From Lutimaribacter saemankumensis (GTDB lineage: Bacteria; Pseudomonadota; Alphaproteobacteria; Rhodobacterales; Rhodobacteraceae), in NCBI RefSeq assembly GCF_900100005.1, contig NZ_FNEB01000002.1, forward strand, positions 62,001 to 126,000: a DNA stretch of 64,000 nucleotides, given 5' to 3'. Below, one piece after another: positions 46,258 through 54,652 of this stretch. Every line of letters starts with the position of its first letter. Within the stretch, counting starts at the first letter, position 1. Below the pieces are notes generated by a model. That model was not told the origin of the DNA. It saw only the letters and a list, made by a program, of their open reading frames with translations, and did no database searches. Made by a program: the position numbers and the translations under genes.

Positions 46258-47754
46258 ATGACCAAACCGTTGCCCCAATCGACGCCCAACACCTGGGAAT
46301 TCCTGCGCGATCCGATGATCGCACCCACCGGTTTCCGCGAATACGACGCACGCTGGAAATACCCCGATGAAATCAACCTGCCTGGCATGACGGCGCTTGG
46401 CCTGGGCCTTGGCACCCAGATGCGCAAGCGCGGCATCGCGCCGGAGATCGCTGTCGGCAACGATTACCGCGACTATTCGCTGGCGATCAAGAACGCACTG
46501 ATCATCGGGCTGATGCAGGCCGGCATTCAGGTCAAGGACATCGGCCCGGCCCTGTCGCCCATGGCGTATTTCGCGCAATTCCACCTGGACGTTCCGGCGG
46601 TGGCGATGGTCACGGCCAGCCACAACCCCAACGGCTGGACCGGCGTCAAGATGGGCTTTGATCGCCCGCTGACCCACGGCCCCGACGAGATGGCCGAACT
46701 GCGCGATATCGTGTTGCAGGGCCAGGGGGAACCCGCGCCAGGCGGCTCTTACGAATTCGTGGATGGCGTCCGCGAGGCGTATCTCGACGACCTGGTGGGC
46801 GATTTCAGAATGTCGCGCAAGCTGCGCGTGGTCTGTGCCACCGGAAACGGCACCGCGTCGGCTTTTGCGCCCGAATTGTTCGAACGGATCGGGGTCGAGG
46901 TGATCCCCAGCCACAATGAGCTGGATTACACCTTTCCCAACTACAACCCCAACCCCGAAGCGATGGAAATGCTGCACGACATGGCCGCGACCGTCAAAGC
47001 CACCGGTGCGGATTTCGCGCTTGGCTTCGATGGCGATGGCGACCGCTGCGGTGTCGTCGATGACGAGGGCGAGGAGATCTTTGCCGACAAGGTGGGCGTC
47101 ATCATGGCGCGCGACCTGTCCAAGCTTTATCCCGGTTCGACCTTCGTGGCCGATGTGAAATCGACAGGGCTTTTCGCCAGCGATCCCGAGCTGCAGAAGA
47201 ACGGCGTTACCGCGGATTACTGGAAAACCGGGCACAGCCACATGAAACGCCGGGTCAAGGAAATCGGTGCATTGGCGGGCTTCGAAAAATCCGGCCACTA
47301 CTTTTTGGCCGAGCCCGTGGGCCGCGGGTATGACTGCGGGATGCGCGTGGCGGTCGAAATCTGCAAGCTGATGGACCGCAACCCCGACATGTCCATGTCG
47401 GACCTGCGCAAGGCGCTGCCGAAGACATGGTCGACCCCCACGATGTCGCCCTATGCGGCGGATACCGAGAAATACGACATCCTGGACCGGCTGGTGCAGA
47501 AACTCGTCGCCAAGGCCGAGGCCGGAGACACGATTGCCGGCCGCCCGATCAAGGAAGTCGTCACCGTCAACGGCGCACGGGTCATCCTCGACAACGGCTC
47601 CTGGGGTTTGGTGCGGGCCTCGTCGAACACCCCGAACCTGGTGGTGGTCTGTGAAAGCAGCCAATCCGAGGACGAGATGCGCGCGATCTTTCACGATATA
47701 GATACCGTCATCCGAACCGAGCCGGGCGTGGGCGACTACGACCAGACGATCTGA
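46258..47754 (+). CDS. Phosphomannomutase/phosphoglucomutase (AlgC/ManB family)
   Basis: 498 aa, 25 bp after kdsA. The alpha-D-phosphohexomutase motifs are complete: phosphoserine loop VTASHNPNGWTGVKM, metal loop GFDGDGDRCGVVDDEG, the sugar-binding segment GFEKSGHYFLAEPVGRG, and C-terminal phosphate loop RASSNTPNL. It interconverts hexose 6- and 1-phosphates, giving mannose-1-P or glucose-1-P for nucleotide sugars. It is last in the capsule operon, followed by a paired-palindrome terminator. Confidence 0.95.
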   Translation: MTKPLPQSTPNTWEFLRDPMIAPTGFREYDARWKYPDEINLPGMTALGLGLGTQMRKRGIAPEIAVGNDYRDYSLAIKNALIIGLMQAGIQVKDIGPALSPMAYFAQFHLDVPAVAMVTASHNPNGWTGVKMGFDRPLTHGPDEMAELRDIVLQGQGEPAPGGSYEFVDGVREAYLDDLVGDFRMSRKLRVVCATGNGTASAFAPELFERIGVEVIPSHNELDYTFPNYNPNPEAMEMLHDMAATVKATGADFALGFDGDGDRCGVVDDEGEEIFADKVGVIMARDLSKLYPGSTFVADVKSTGLFASDPELQKNGVTADYWKTGHSHMKRRVKEIGALAGFEKSGHYFLAEPVGRGYDCGMRVAVEICKLMDRNPDMSMSDLRKALPKTWSTPTMSPYAADTEKYDILDRLVQKLVAKAEAGDTIAGRPIKEVVTVNGARVILDNGSWGLVRASSNTPNLVVVCESSQSEDEMRAIFHDIDTVIRTEPGVGDYDQTI

Positions 47755-47835
47755 GGCGCTTATCGGCCCTCTGCGGCCCTCTTCGCGCGAGAAGAGTCCG
47801 AAGGGATCGACGAGCCGATGAGGTGAAAAGTTAAC

Positions 47836-47870
47836 ACCGCGCGGTTACATGACAAAACCGCGCGGTTTTG
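47836..47870 (+). terminator. Terminator of the phosphohexomutase gene, paired ACCGCGCGGT repeat (pair 1)
   Basis: Copy one at 47836-47845 and copy two (AAAACCGCGCGGTTTT, 47854-47869) are 21 bp apart centre to centre. Together they fold as ACCGCGCGGTT/AACCGCGCGGT with a short loop and trailing TTTTG. It begins 82 bp after the stop. Confidence 0.75.
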
Positions 47871-47940
47871 TGGTGCCATCGCCAAAACCGGCGCATCGCA
47901 TATGGAAATTGTGGCTTGAGCCTTAACCGGCCGTAAAGAA

Positions 47941-47972
47941 ACGCGCGGCTGGCAGCCAGAACCGCGCGGTTT
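47941..47972. repeat. Paired ACCGCGCGGT repeat (pair 2)
   Basis: A degenerate copy (ACGCGCGGC, 47941-47949) and a perfect copy (AACCGCGCGGTT, 47960-47971), again with centres 21 bp apart. It lies between the two terminators and is not needed by either, so it may be a third, decayed terminator. Confidence 0.6.
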
Positions 47973-47984
47973 CAGTTAGGCATT

Positions 47985-48023
47985 CGTTAAGAACCGCGCA
48001 GTTTCGGCCCGGCACCGCGCGGA
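47985..48023 (-). terminator. Terminator of the M3 peptidase gene, paired ACCGCGCGGT repeat (pair 3)
   Basis: Copies at 47993-48002 (one mismatch) and 48014-48023, centres 21 bp apart. On the minus strand they fold into a hairpin followed by TTCTTAA, 20 bp after the peptidase stop. Confidence 0.65.
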
Positions 48024-48042
48024 AAACGCGCCGCGCGCACCC

Positions 48043-50058
48043 TCACGCCGCGATCAGTCCACGGCCTTTCAGCAAGGCCTCGACCCCCGGCAGGCGCCCG
48101 CGGAACCGTTCATAAAGTTCGGCCGCGTCAACCGAGCCGCCGGTCGAAAGGATATTGGCCTCCAACGCCTTGGCGGTATCTGCATCAAAGGCATCCCCCA
48201 CCTCGCGAAACGCCTCGAACGCGTCGGCATCCATCACCTCGGACCACATGTAGGAATAGTAGCCCGAGGAATAGCCGTCCCCGGAAAACACATGGGCGAA
48301 ATGCGGCGTGGCGTGGCGCATTGCAATTGCGCGTGGCATACCGATTTGTTCAAGGATTTCAGCCTGTTTCTGCATAGGATCGGCGGGCGGGTCGCCCAGG
48401 TGGAACTCCAGGTCGACCAGCGCCGAGGCGACGTATTCGACTGTCTGGAACCCCTGGTCGAAATTCGCGGCCTCGAGCACCTTGTCCAGCATGTCTTGCG
48501 GCATCGGCTCGCCGGTTTCAGCGTGCGTCGCAAATTCGCGCAGCACCTCGGGCACCTCCAGCCAATGTTCATAAAGCTGGCTGGGCAGCTCCACGAAGTC
48601 GCGCGCCACCGACGTGCCCGAGATCGATTCATAGGTCACGTCCGACAACATCTGGTGCAGCGCGTGGCCGAATTCGTGAAACAGGGTCCGCGCATCGTCA
48701 TAGGACAACAGCGCCGGGTCGCCCTTGGCGAAGTTGCACACGTTGATCACCACCGGCGCCTGCTCTTGCGGGAACTTCGCCTGCCCGCGCATGGCCGAAC
48801 ACCACGCGCCCGACCGTTTCGATCCGCGCGCAAAGTAATCGCCAATGAAAACGGCGATGTGGCGACCATTGCGCGTGACGTCCCAAGCCCGGCAATCCGG
48901 GTGGTAGAGCGGAATGTCGAGCGGTGCGAACTCCAGCCCGAACAGGCGGTTCGCGCAGGTGAACGCAGCTTCGATCATCCGGTCGAGTTGGAGGTAGGGC
49001 TTCAGCTCGGCCTCGTCCATGTCATGCTCGGCGCGGCGGCGTTTCGCAGCGTAATAGTGCCAGTCCCACGGCTCCAGCGGCCCCTTCTGCCCGTCGGCAT
49101 GCAGCATCTGCTCAAGCACCCTGGCATCCGCCTCGGCCCGCGCCTTGGCCGGTGTCCAGACCGCCATCAGCAAATCGCGCACCGCCGTGGGCGTGCCGGC
49201 CATTTCGGTTTCCAGCTTGTATTCCGCAAAGCTGTCATAGCCCAGCAGCGCGGCGCGTTCCTTTCGCAGGGCCAGGATCTCGGCCGCTATGGCGCGGTTG
49301 TCGGTCTTGCCGCCCCGCCCCCCGCGCGACGTGAAGGCACGCCAGACCTTTTCGCGCAGATCGCGCCGGGGCGAGCTTTGCAGGAAGGGTGTCGCAAGCG
49401 ACCGCGAGGTCGTGATCACCGGCCCGTTCAGCCCCTTGTCGCGACCTGCCTCACGCGCGGCCGCGACAAGGAAGGCGGGCAGGCCTTCCAGGTCGTCTTC
49501 GGACAGCTCCATATACCAGTCGCGTTCGTCGCCCAGCAGGTTCTGCGTGAACTCGGTGCCCAGCACGGCCAGCCGCGACTTGATCTCCGTCATGCGCGCA
49601 TCCTCGGCCCCGGTCAGCGCCGCGCCCGAACGCACGAAACCGCGCCGCGTCAGCATCAGGACGCGGGCCTGTTCGGGCGTCAGATCGAGGGTATCACGGT
49701 CCTGCCACAGCGTTTCGATCCGCTGGAACAGCGCCTTGTTGCCGGTGATCTCGGCGGAATGGGCGGCCAGGCGGGGCGAAAATTCGCGTTGAAGCGCCTC
49801 GCGCGCCTCGTTGCTGTCGGCGCCGGCGACGGTGAAAAACGTGCCCAGCACCTTGTCGAGCAGGTGGCCCGCGGCCTCCATCGCCTCGATCGTGTTGGCG
49901 AATGTCGGCGGTTCAGGATTATCGGCGATGGCGGCGATCTCGTCCTTGTGGGCGGCCAGGGCCGCGTCAAAGGCGGGGGCGAAATCGGTATCCGCAATCC
50001 TGTCGAACGGCGCGATTTCGAACGGGGTGTTCCAGTCCTGCAAAAGCGGGTTGGTCAT
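48043..50058 (-). CDS. dcp: M3 family metallopeptidase (peptidyl-dipeptidase Dcp / oligopeptidase A)
   Basis: 671 aa from the ATG at 50058, overlapping the moeB stop by 4 bp. The zinc site is LFHEFGHALHQML (HExxH) with the third ligand in the downstream SISGTSVARDFVELPSQLYEHW segment. The C-terminal FSGDGYSSGYYSYMWSEVMDADAF is the substrate-closing region of Dcp/OpdA. No signal peptide, so cytoplasmic. It trims oligopeptides. Dcp and OpdA are hard to separate without alignment; the length suits either. Confidence 0.92.
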   Translation of the reverse strand: MTNPLLQDWNTPFEIAPFDRIADTDFAPAFDAALAAHKDEIAAIADNPEPPTFANTIEAMEAAGHLLDKVLGTFFTVAGADSNEAREALQREFSPRLAAHSAEITGNKALFQRIETLWQDRDTLDLTPEQARVLMLTRRGFVRSGAALTGAEDARMTEIKSRLAVLGTEFTQNLLGDERDWYMELSEDDLEGLPAFLVAAAREAGRDKGLNGPVITTSRSLATPFLQSSPRRDLREKVWRAFTSRGGRGGKTDNRAIAAEILALRKERAALLGYDSFAEYKLETEMAGTPTAVRDLLMAVWTPAKARAEADARVLEQMLHADGQKGPLEPWDWHYYAAKRRRAEHDMDEAELKPYLQLDRMIEAAFTCANRLFGLEFAPLDIPLYHPDCRAWDVTRNGRHIAVFIGDYFARGSKRSGAWCSAMRGQAKFPQEQAPVVINVCNFAKGDPALLSYDDARTLFHEFGHALHQMLSDVTYESISGTSVARDFVELPSQLYEHWLEVPEVLREFATHAETGEPMPQDMLDKVLEAANFDQGFQTVEYVASALVDLEFHLGDPPADPMQKQAEILEQIGMPRAIAMRHATPHFAHVFSGDGYSSGYYSYMWSEVMDADAFEAFREVGDAFDADTAKALEANILSTGGSVDAAELYERFRGRLPGVEALLKGRGLIAA

Positions 50059-51119
50059 GTGCTCGTCTCCTCGGCGGTTGCGCCGCAAACCGGGCAATCC
50101 GCGTGTTTCTTCAAGGTAATGCGCCGCGTGTCGGAATAAAGCGCGTCATGGATCAGCATCGTGCCGCGCAGTGTCTCGCCTGCGCCGGTGATGAGCTTGA
50201 CCGCCTCGCCCGCCATCATGGTGCCGACTATCCCCGGCAGCGGGGCAAAGACACCAGCCTCGGCACAGGTCGGTGCAAGGCCTGCGGCGGGTGGTTCGGG
50301 AAAGATGCAGCGATAGCAGGGCGTGCCGCTTGCGGTATCGAACACGCTTAGCTGCCCTTCCCATTGCGACAGCGCACCGGACACCAGCGGCTTGCCCAGA
50401 CGGTGGGCGACTTCGTTGGCGAGGTACCGGGTTTCGAAATTGTCCGTGCCATCCAGGATCAGGTCGTAATCGGCGAACAGGTCGGTGGCGATATCGGGTG
50501 TCAGGCGGCGGTTATAGGGCCGCACGTCGATGAAGGGGTTGAGCGCCTTCATCGCCGCCTCGGCGGAAAACACCTTTGGCATGCCGATCCGGTCGTCGGT
50601 ATGGATGACCTGACGCTGCAGGTTCGATCCCTCGACCACATCGCCGTCAATCACGCCGATCGTGCCCACGCCCGACGCCGCCAGATACATCAGCGCGGGG
50701 CTGCCCAGCCCCCCTGCCCCGATGACCAGAACGCGCGCATCCTTGAGCTTGCGCTGTCCGGTGCCGCCGATTTCGCGCAAAACGATGTGGCGGGCATAGC
50801 GGTTAAGCTCGGTTTCCGAGAACTTGCCTTTGGCGGCCGGCACGGCGTCGTCCGACGGCGGACCATCGGCGCGGGCGCGCAGGCGGCGCAATCCCTGGCG
50901 ATAGACCCAGACCAGCGCCGCGCCACCGCCCAATAACAGCCAGGGCGCTGCACTTTCGCCAGTCGCCAGGCGCAACGGGTTGCCGGCCGGCAGGACCAGG
51001 TGCAGCAACACCACGCCAAGCCACAAAAACCCGATCATCGCCCAGCGCATGCGCCGGGGCGTGCCCATCGCCATGCCCACGCCCCAAAGCGCAGCCGCCA
51101 TGATCACGACCAGCGCCAT
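50055..51119 (-). CDS. moeB: Membrane-anchored MoeB/ThiF-like E1 adenylyltransferase
   Basis: 354 aa. An N-terminal part with about three TM helices (1-18, 24-44 and 57-73) precedes a standard MoeB domain. That domain starts FSETELNRYARHIVLREIGGTGQRKLKDARVLVIGAGGLGSP and carries the adenylation Arg and Asp residues and DGTDNFETRYLAN. A zinc site is formed by CYRC and CPVC. MoeB adenylates the C-terminus of MoaD (or ThiS) for sulfur transfer. The membrane anchor is absent from E. coli MoeB but, as I recall, common in Rhodobacteraceae. It overlaps dut by 1 bp and dcp by 4 bp. Confidence 0.9.
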   Translation of the reverse strand: MALVVIMAAALWGVGMAMGTPRRMRWAMIGFLWLGVVLLHLVLPAGNPLRLATGESAAPWLLLGGGAALVWVYRQGLRRLRARADGPPSDDAVPAAKGKFSETELNRYARHIVLREIGGTGQRKLKDARVLVIGAGGLGSPALMYLAASGVGTIGVIDGDVVEGSNLQRQVIHTDDRIGMPKVFSAEAAMKALNPFIDVRPYNRRLTPDIATDLFADYDLILDGTDNFETRYLANEVAHRLGKPLVSGALSQWEGQLSVFDTASGTPCYRCIFPEPPAAGLAPTCAEAGVFAPLPGIVGTMMAGEAVKLITGAGETLRGTMLIHDALYSDTRRITLKKHADCPVCGATAEETST

Positions 51120-51580
51120 CAGCCGCGCCCGGTCGATCCGAACCCGCCAGCGCCGCGCGCGGTTTCGTCCAAATCGTCCACCAGGTCAAAAGCCGCCTGC
51201 ACAACGGGCGCGACAATCATCTGCGCGATGCGGTCGCCATGGGCGATGTGAAAAGGTGCGTCCCCGGTGTTCAGCACGATCACGCCCAACGGGCCGCGAT
51301 AATCGCTGTCGATCGTGCCGGGGGTGTTGGGCAGGGTTATCCCGTGTTTCAGCGCAAGGCCCGAACGCGGCCTGACCTGCACCTCGTATCCTGCCGGTAT
51401 CGCAAGGCGCAAGCCGGTGGGGATCAATGCGCGGGCGCCGGGCGCCAGCGTAAGGCCTTCCCGCGCGTCCTCAGGAAAATTCGCGCGCAAATCGGCGCCA
51501 GCCGCACCTTCGGTTTCATAAGAAGGCAGCGGCAGGCTGCGGTCGGCCTCGGCGGTCCATGTCAGGCGAAGGGTCACCAT
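51119..51580 (-). CDS. dut: Deoxyuridine 5'-triphosphate nucleotidohydrolase
   Basis: 153 aa from the ATG at 51580 (MVTLRLTWT), 6 nt after GGGA. The ATG at 51592 has no spacer from its GGA and is less likely. The five dUTPase motifs are intact: [40 protein letters not shown] and the C-terminal P-loop-like [10 protein letters not shown] trimeric enzyme that keeps uracil out of DNA and provides dUMP. It lies 54 bp downstream of coaBC, the dut-coaBC pairing seen in many proteobacteria. Confidence 0.97.
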   Translation of the reverse strand: MVTLRLTWTAEADRSLPLPSYETEGAAGADLRANFPEDAREGLTLAPGARALIPTGLRLAIPAGYEVQVRPRSGLALKHGITLPNTPGTIDSDYRGPLGVIVLNTGDAPFHIAHGDRIAQMIVAPVVQAAFDLVDDLDETARGAGGFGSTGRG

Positions 51581-51634
51581 GTTCGATCCCATTCCTTCAT
51601 CTTGCCGGAAATACTCTCGCCGAAGGCATCCGCA

Positions 51635-52831
51635 TCAGCCATGCAGTGCCTCGGCGATGCGCCGGGCCAGGCGGTCTGCCACCTCTTGCTTGCCCATGCG
51701 CGGCCAGTCTTCGACACCGTCTTCGCGGACGATGTGAACCGTGTTCTCGGACCCGCCGAACGTGCCGGTTCCGGGCGACACATCGTTCGCCACGATCCAG
51801 TCGCAGCCCTTGCGCGCGCGTTTCGCGGTGGCGTTCGCGAGGACGTCATCGGTTTCGGCGGCAAATCCCACGACCAGCGCGGGACGGCCTTTTTTCATCT
51901 GCGAAATCGTGGCCAGGATGTCGGGGTTTTCAGCAAATGACAGTGTGGGCAGCGCGCCTTCGGTCTTTTTCATCTTCGAGCCCGCGACCTCGGCCACGCG
52001 CCAGTCGGCGACGGCCGCCGCGAAAATGGCGGCATCCGCGGGCAGCGCGGCCTGCACGGCATCCAGCATCTGCTGCGCGGTGGTTATGCGCACGACCTCG
52101 ACGCCGGGGGGCGGGGCGACCTGGGCAGGCCCGGTGACGAACACCACCTCGGCGCCAAGTCCCGCCAGCGCCCTGGCAATCGCGGTGCCCTGCGCGCCCG
52201 AGGAATGGTTCGAGATATAGCGCACCGGGTCGATCGGCTCTTGCGTGGGGCCCGAGGTGACGATCACCCGTTTGCCCGCCAAAGGCCCCGCGCCCAACGC
52301 CTGTTCGATTGCAGCGATGATTTCCAGCGGTTCGGCCATGCGGCCGGGGCCGAATTCTCCACAAGCCATATCGCCGTCATTGGGCCCGACAAAGCGGATG
52401 CCGTCCCCGCGCAGTTGCGCAAGGTTGCGTTGCGTTGCGGGGTGATCCCACATCCGCACGTTCATCGCGGGGGCGCACAGAACCGGTGTATCCGTCGCCA
52501 TCAAAAGGGTCGTCGCCAGATCCGATGCAAGCCCACCGGCCATCTTGCCCATCAGGTCAGCGGTGGCGGGCGCCACGACCACCAGATCCGCAACGCGGCT
52601 AAGCTGGATATGCCCCATCTCGGCTTCTTTGGTGAGGTCGAAAAGGTCGCGATGCACCTCTTCGCCGGCAAGCGCCGCGACGGATAGCGGGGTGACGAAT
52701 TCCTCGGCGGCACGAGTCATGACGGGGGTCACCGACGCGCCGCGTTCGCGAAGGCGGCGGATCAGGTCGAGGCATTTGTAAGCCGCGATGCCGCCGCCGA
52801 TGATCAGTAGAATGCGTTTACCGCCCAGCAT
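51635..52831 (-). CDS. coaBC: Bifunctional phosphopantothenoylcysteine decarboxylase / synthetase
   Basis: 398 aa. The CoaC half (1-190) has the FMN-binding IIGGGIAAYKCLDLIRRL, the PAMN motif in LCAPAMNVRMWDHPA and the catalytic Cys in GDMACGEFGPGRMAEP. The CoaB half starts near KRVIVTSGPTQEPIDPVRYISNHSSGAQG and includes FAAAVADWR and the C-terminal NDV motif. It carries out two consecutive steps of coenzyme A synthesis. It heads the coaBC-dut-moeB-dcp run. Confidence 0.97.
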   Translation of the reverse strand: MLGGKRILLIIGGGIAAYKCLDLIRRLRERGASVTPVMTRAAEEFVTPLSVAALAGEEVHRDLFDLTKEAEMGHIQLSRVADLVVVAPATADLMGKMAGGLASDLATTLLMATDTPVLCAPAMNVRMWDHPATQRNLAQLRGDGIRFVGPNDGDMACGEFGPGRMAEPLEIIAAIEQALGAGPLAGKRVIVTSGPTQEPIDPVRYISNHSSGAQGTAIARALAGLGAEVVFVTGPAQVAPPPGVEVVRITTAQQMLDAVQAALPADAAIFAAAVADWRVAEVAGSKMKKTEGALPTLSFAENPDILATISQMKKGRPALVVGFAAETDDVLANATAKRARKGCDWIVANDVSPGTGTFGGSENTVHIVREDGVEDWPRMGKQEVADRLARRIAEALHG

Positions 52832-52883
52832 GAGCCCTCCGCAGATGGTTGCGCCTCAGTGTTACGGCTGTGGCGGGGCAAAC

Positions 52884-53663
52884 TCAATCCTTGGCGAAGG
52901 CGGCGCAGGGGTCTTCGCGGTCAACCGGGGCGGCATCCAGCACCTGATCGAACACACCCGACACCTGCCCGGCCTCGGACTGGCCCAGCGCGAACATGGT
53001 CAGATCGGGCCGCGCGACACCGATATAGACGGGCATGCCCCAATCCGCGCGCGCGTGACCGTTGCCCGTAATGACAACGACAGGCCCGCCGGTTTCGTCC
53101 AGCGCAGCCAGCGCCGTGCGCGCCAGCACGGCATCGCGCAGGCGCTGAAGTTCGACCATCCGGGGCAGCAGATCTTCGGGCAGCGCGTTGCAATGCGCTT
53201 CGGCCTGGAAGATAAGCCGCGCCTCCAGCTGGTCCTGCGGCAAGGGGTCGGTCAGCCCGAACCTGCCCGCATCAGGGCCGAACGCTTCGGTGATTCCGGT
53301 CTCGAACGCGGTGCGCGCGGCATCGCGGGGTACGGCGGCGCCGTAGATGGCGGCTTGGGGCGCGGCGGTAAAGATAGGGTGATACATCGCGAAATCCGGC
53401 CAGCCCGAGGCTTTCCATTCCAGAACTTCGCCCAAGGCGTTTGCGTCGCCGCGCAACTCTGGCGTCACGCGGGCCGCCTGTTCCGGCGTCAGCATTTCGA
53501 ACACGATGGCTTTGGGCGCGATGCGGGCCGTCCATTCCGCCTGCACGGCATGATGGACAGGGTTGTCATGGATTTCCCCAAGAATGACGATCGGCGCATC
53601 CGGCATGTCTTGCGCCGCCAAAGGCGACGCAAGCGCAAGGAAAAGGGCGGTCAGGTACCTCAT
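52884..53663 (-). CDS. ChaN-family heme/iron-regulated protein (Tiki-like fold)
   Basis: 259 aa with a Sec signal (MRYLTALFLALASPLAAQ); no lipobox Cys, unlike some ChaN lipoproteins. The core reads VILGEIHDNPVHHAVQAEWTARI, with the conserved GE.H segment near the start and GNGHARADWGMPVYI near the end, both typical of PF04187. Members bind heme or may be metalloproteases of the EreA/TraB/Tiki clan. The start overlaps the rpoH stop by 4 bp, so it is read from the stress-induced transcript. Confidence 0.85.
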   Translation of the reverse strand: MRYLTALFLALASPLAAQDMPDAPIVILGEIHDNPVHHAVQAEWTARIAPKAIVFEMLTPEQAARVTPELRGDANALGEVLEWKASGWPDFAMYHPIFTAAPQAAIYGAAVPRDAARTAFETGITEAFGPDAGRFGLTDPLPQDQLEARLIFQAEAHCNALPEDLLPRMVELQRLRDAVLARTALAALDETGGPVVVITGNGHARADWGMPVYIGVARPDLTMFALGQSEAGQVSGVFDQVLDAAPVDREDPCAAFAKD

Positions 53664-54538
53664 GCGAGGAAGGCATGCACCTCTTTTGACTGACCTTCCA
53701 GCTTTTTCCGCATTTTCTGGAACGCGGCTGCCTCAAGTTGGCGAACGCGTTCCTTGGAGAGGCCCAGCTCGTTGCCCAGGCTTTCGAGCGTACGCGCCTC
53801 GTCGCGCAGTTTGCGTTCGGTCACGATGAACCTTTCGCGTTCGTTCAGCGACGAAAGGGCATCGACCAGCCAGCCGCGCAAGGTCGCCGTGTCATGTTCG
53901 TTTTCCACGATCTCCGAGGCATGTTCAGCCTCGTCCTCGATGGTGTCGATCCATTCGCGGCCTTCGTCCTCGGTCGATTGGGTGGCGTTGAGCGAGAAAT
54001 CGGTGCCCGAAAGGCGGCCTTCCATCATTTCGACGTCATGCAGCGGCACACCGATTTCCATCGCGATCGCCTGGCGCATCTGGTGACGGTCCAGTTCCTC
54101 GCCGCGCGCCAGGGCCTCGCGCTCGAGGCGCGCCTGAACACGGCGCATGTTGAAGAACAGCGATTTCTGGCTGGATGTCGATCCTGTGCGCACCATCGAC
54201 CAGTTGCGCATCACGTAGTCCTGGATGGACGCCTTGATCCACCAGACCGCATAGGTCGAAAAGCGGACCCCGCGATCCGGGTCGAACTTGTCGGCGGCTT
54301 TCATAAGGCCCAGGCTGGCCTCTTGGATCAGATCGCCCATGGGCGCACCGTATCGGCGGAATTTCGATGCCATCGAAATCGCCAAGCGCATGTAAGCGGT
54401 AATCAATCTGTGGAGTGCTTGTTCGTCGCGACGATCCCGCCAGGCATAGGCAAGTTCGAGTTCGGTTTCGGCGTCCAGCAATTCGGCCTTCATCGCAACC
54501 CGCGACAAGGACATGTCTTGCGGTGCATCGAGTGCCAT
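53660..54538 (-). CDS. rpoH2: RNA polymerase sigma-32 factor, RpoHII type
   Basis: 292 aa. Region 2 is ITAYMRLAISMASKFRRYGAPMGDLIQEASLGLMKAADKFDPDRGVRFSTYAVWWIKASIQDYVMRNWS (read as consecutive segments of region 2.1-2.4). The RpoH box is QKSLFFNMRR, and region 4.2 ends LGNELGLSKERVRQLEAAAFQKMRKKL. The N-terminus (LSRVAMKAELLDAETELELAYAWRD) matches Rhodobacter RpoHII rather than RpoHI as I recall them. RpoHII serves the singlet-oxygen response downstream of RpoE. An RpoE-like promoter lies upstream (54605-54634), and a ChaN-like gene is coupled downstream. Confidence 0.93.
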   Translation of the reverse strand: MALDAPQDMSLSRVAMKAELLDAETELELAYAWRDRRDEQALHRLITAYMRLAISMASKFRRYGAPMGDLIQEASLGLMKAADKFDPDRGVRFSTYAVWWIKASIQDYVMRNWSMVRTGSTSSQKSLFFNMRRVQARLEREALARGEELDRHQMRQAIAMEIGVPLHDVEMMEGRLSGTDFSLNATQSTEDEGREWIDTIEDEAEHASEIVENEHDTATLRGWLVDALSSLNERERFIVTERKLRDEARTLESLGNELGLSKERVRQLEAAAFQKMRKKLEGQSKEVHAFLA

Positions 54539-54604
54539 TCTTTACCCCCAGTCTGTTGAGGCGCCACCATGGCACCCTTCTTACCTTTCTTTGACTTCTG
54601 GTCG

Positions 54605-54634
54605 GTGTTACGAGGCATACCGTTGACCGGATCA
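54605..54634 (-). promoter_or_regulatory. RpoE (ECF11)-like promoter of rpoH2
   Basis: On the minus strand TGATCC (54634-54629) and TAACAC (54610-54605) are separated by 18 bp, 67 bp upstream of the rpoH2 start. The TGATCC -35 and TAA-starting -10 fit what I recall of Rhodobacter RpoE-ChrR targets, of which rpoHII is one. The -10 deviates from TAAGA. Confidence 0.55.
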
Positions 54635-54652
54635 AAAAAAGATACATCTGCG

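Noticed and set aside
47755-48042. CRISPR-like array or integration site suggested by repeated ACCGCGCGGT
   Set aside because: Repeats are short palindromes in hairpin pairs without uniform spacers; terminators explain them, and no cas genes are near.
54591-54620. TTGACT with GCATAC as a cobU promoter
   Set aside because: Spacing is 18 bp and the -10 is poor. It overlaps the better RpoE-like site on the other strand, so I do not annotate it.
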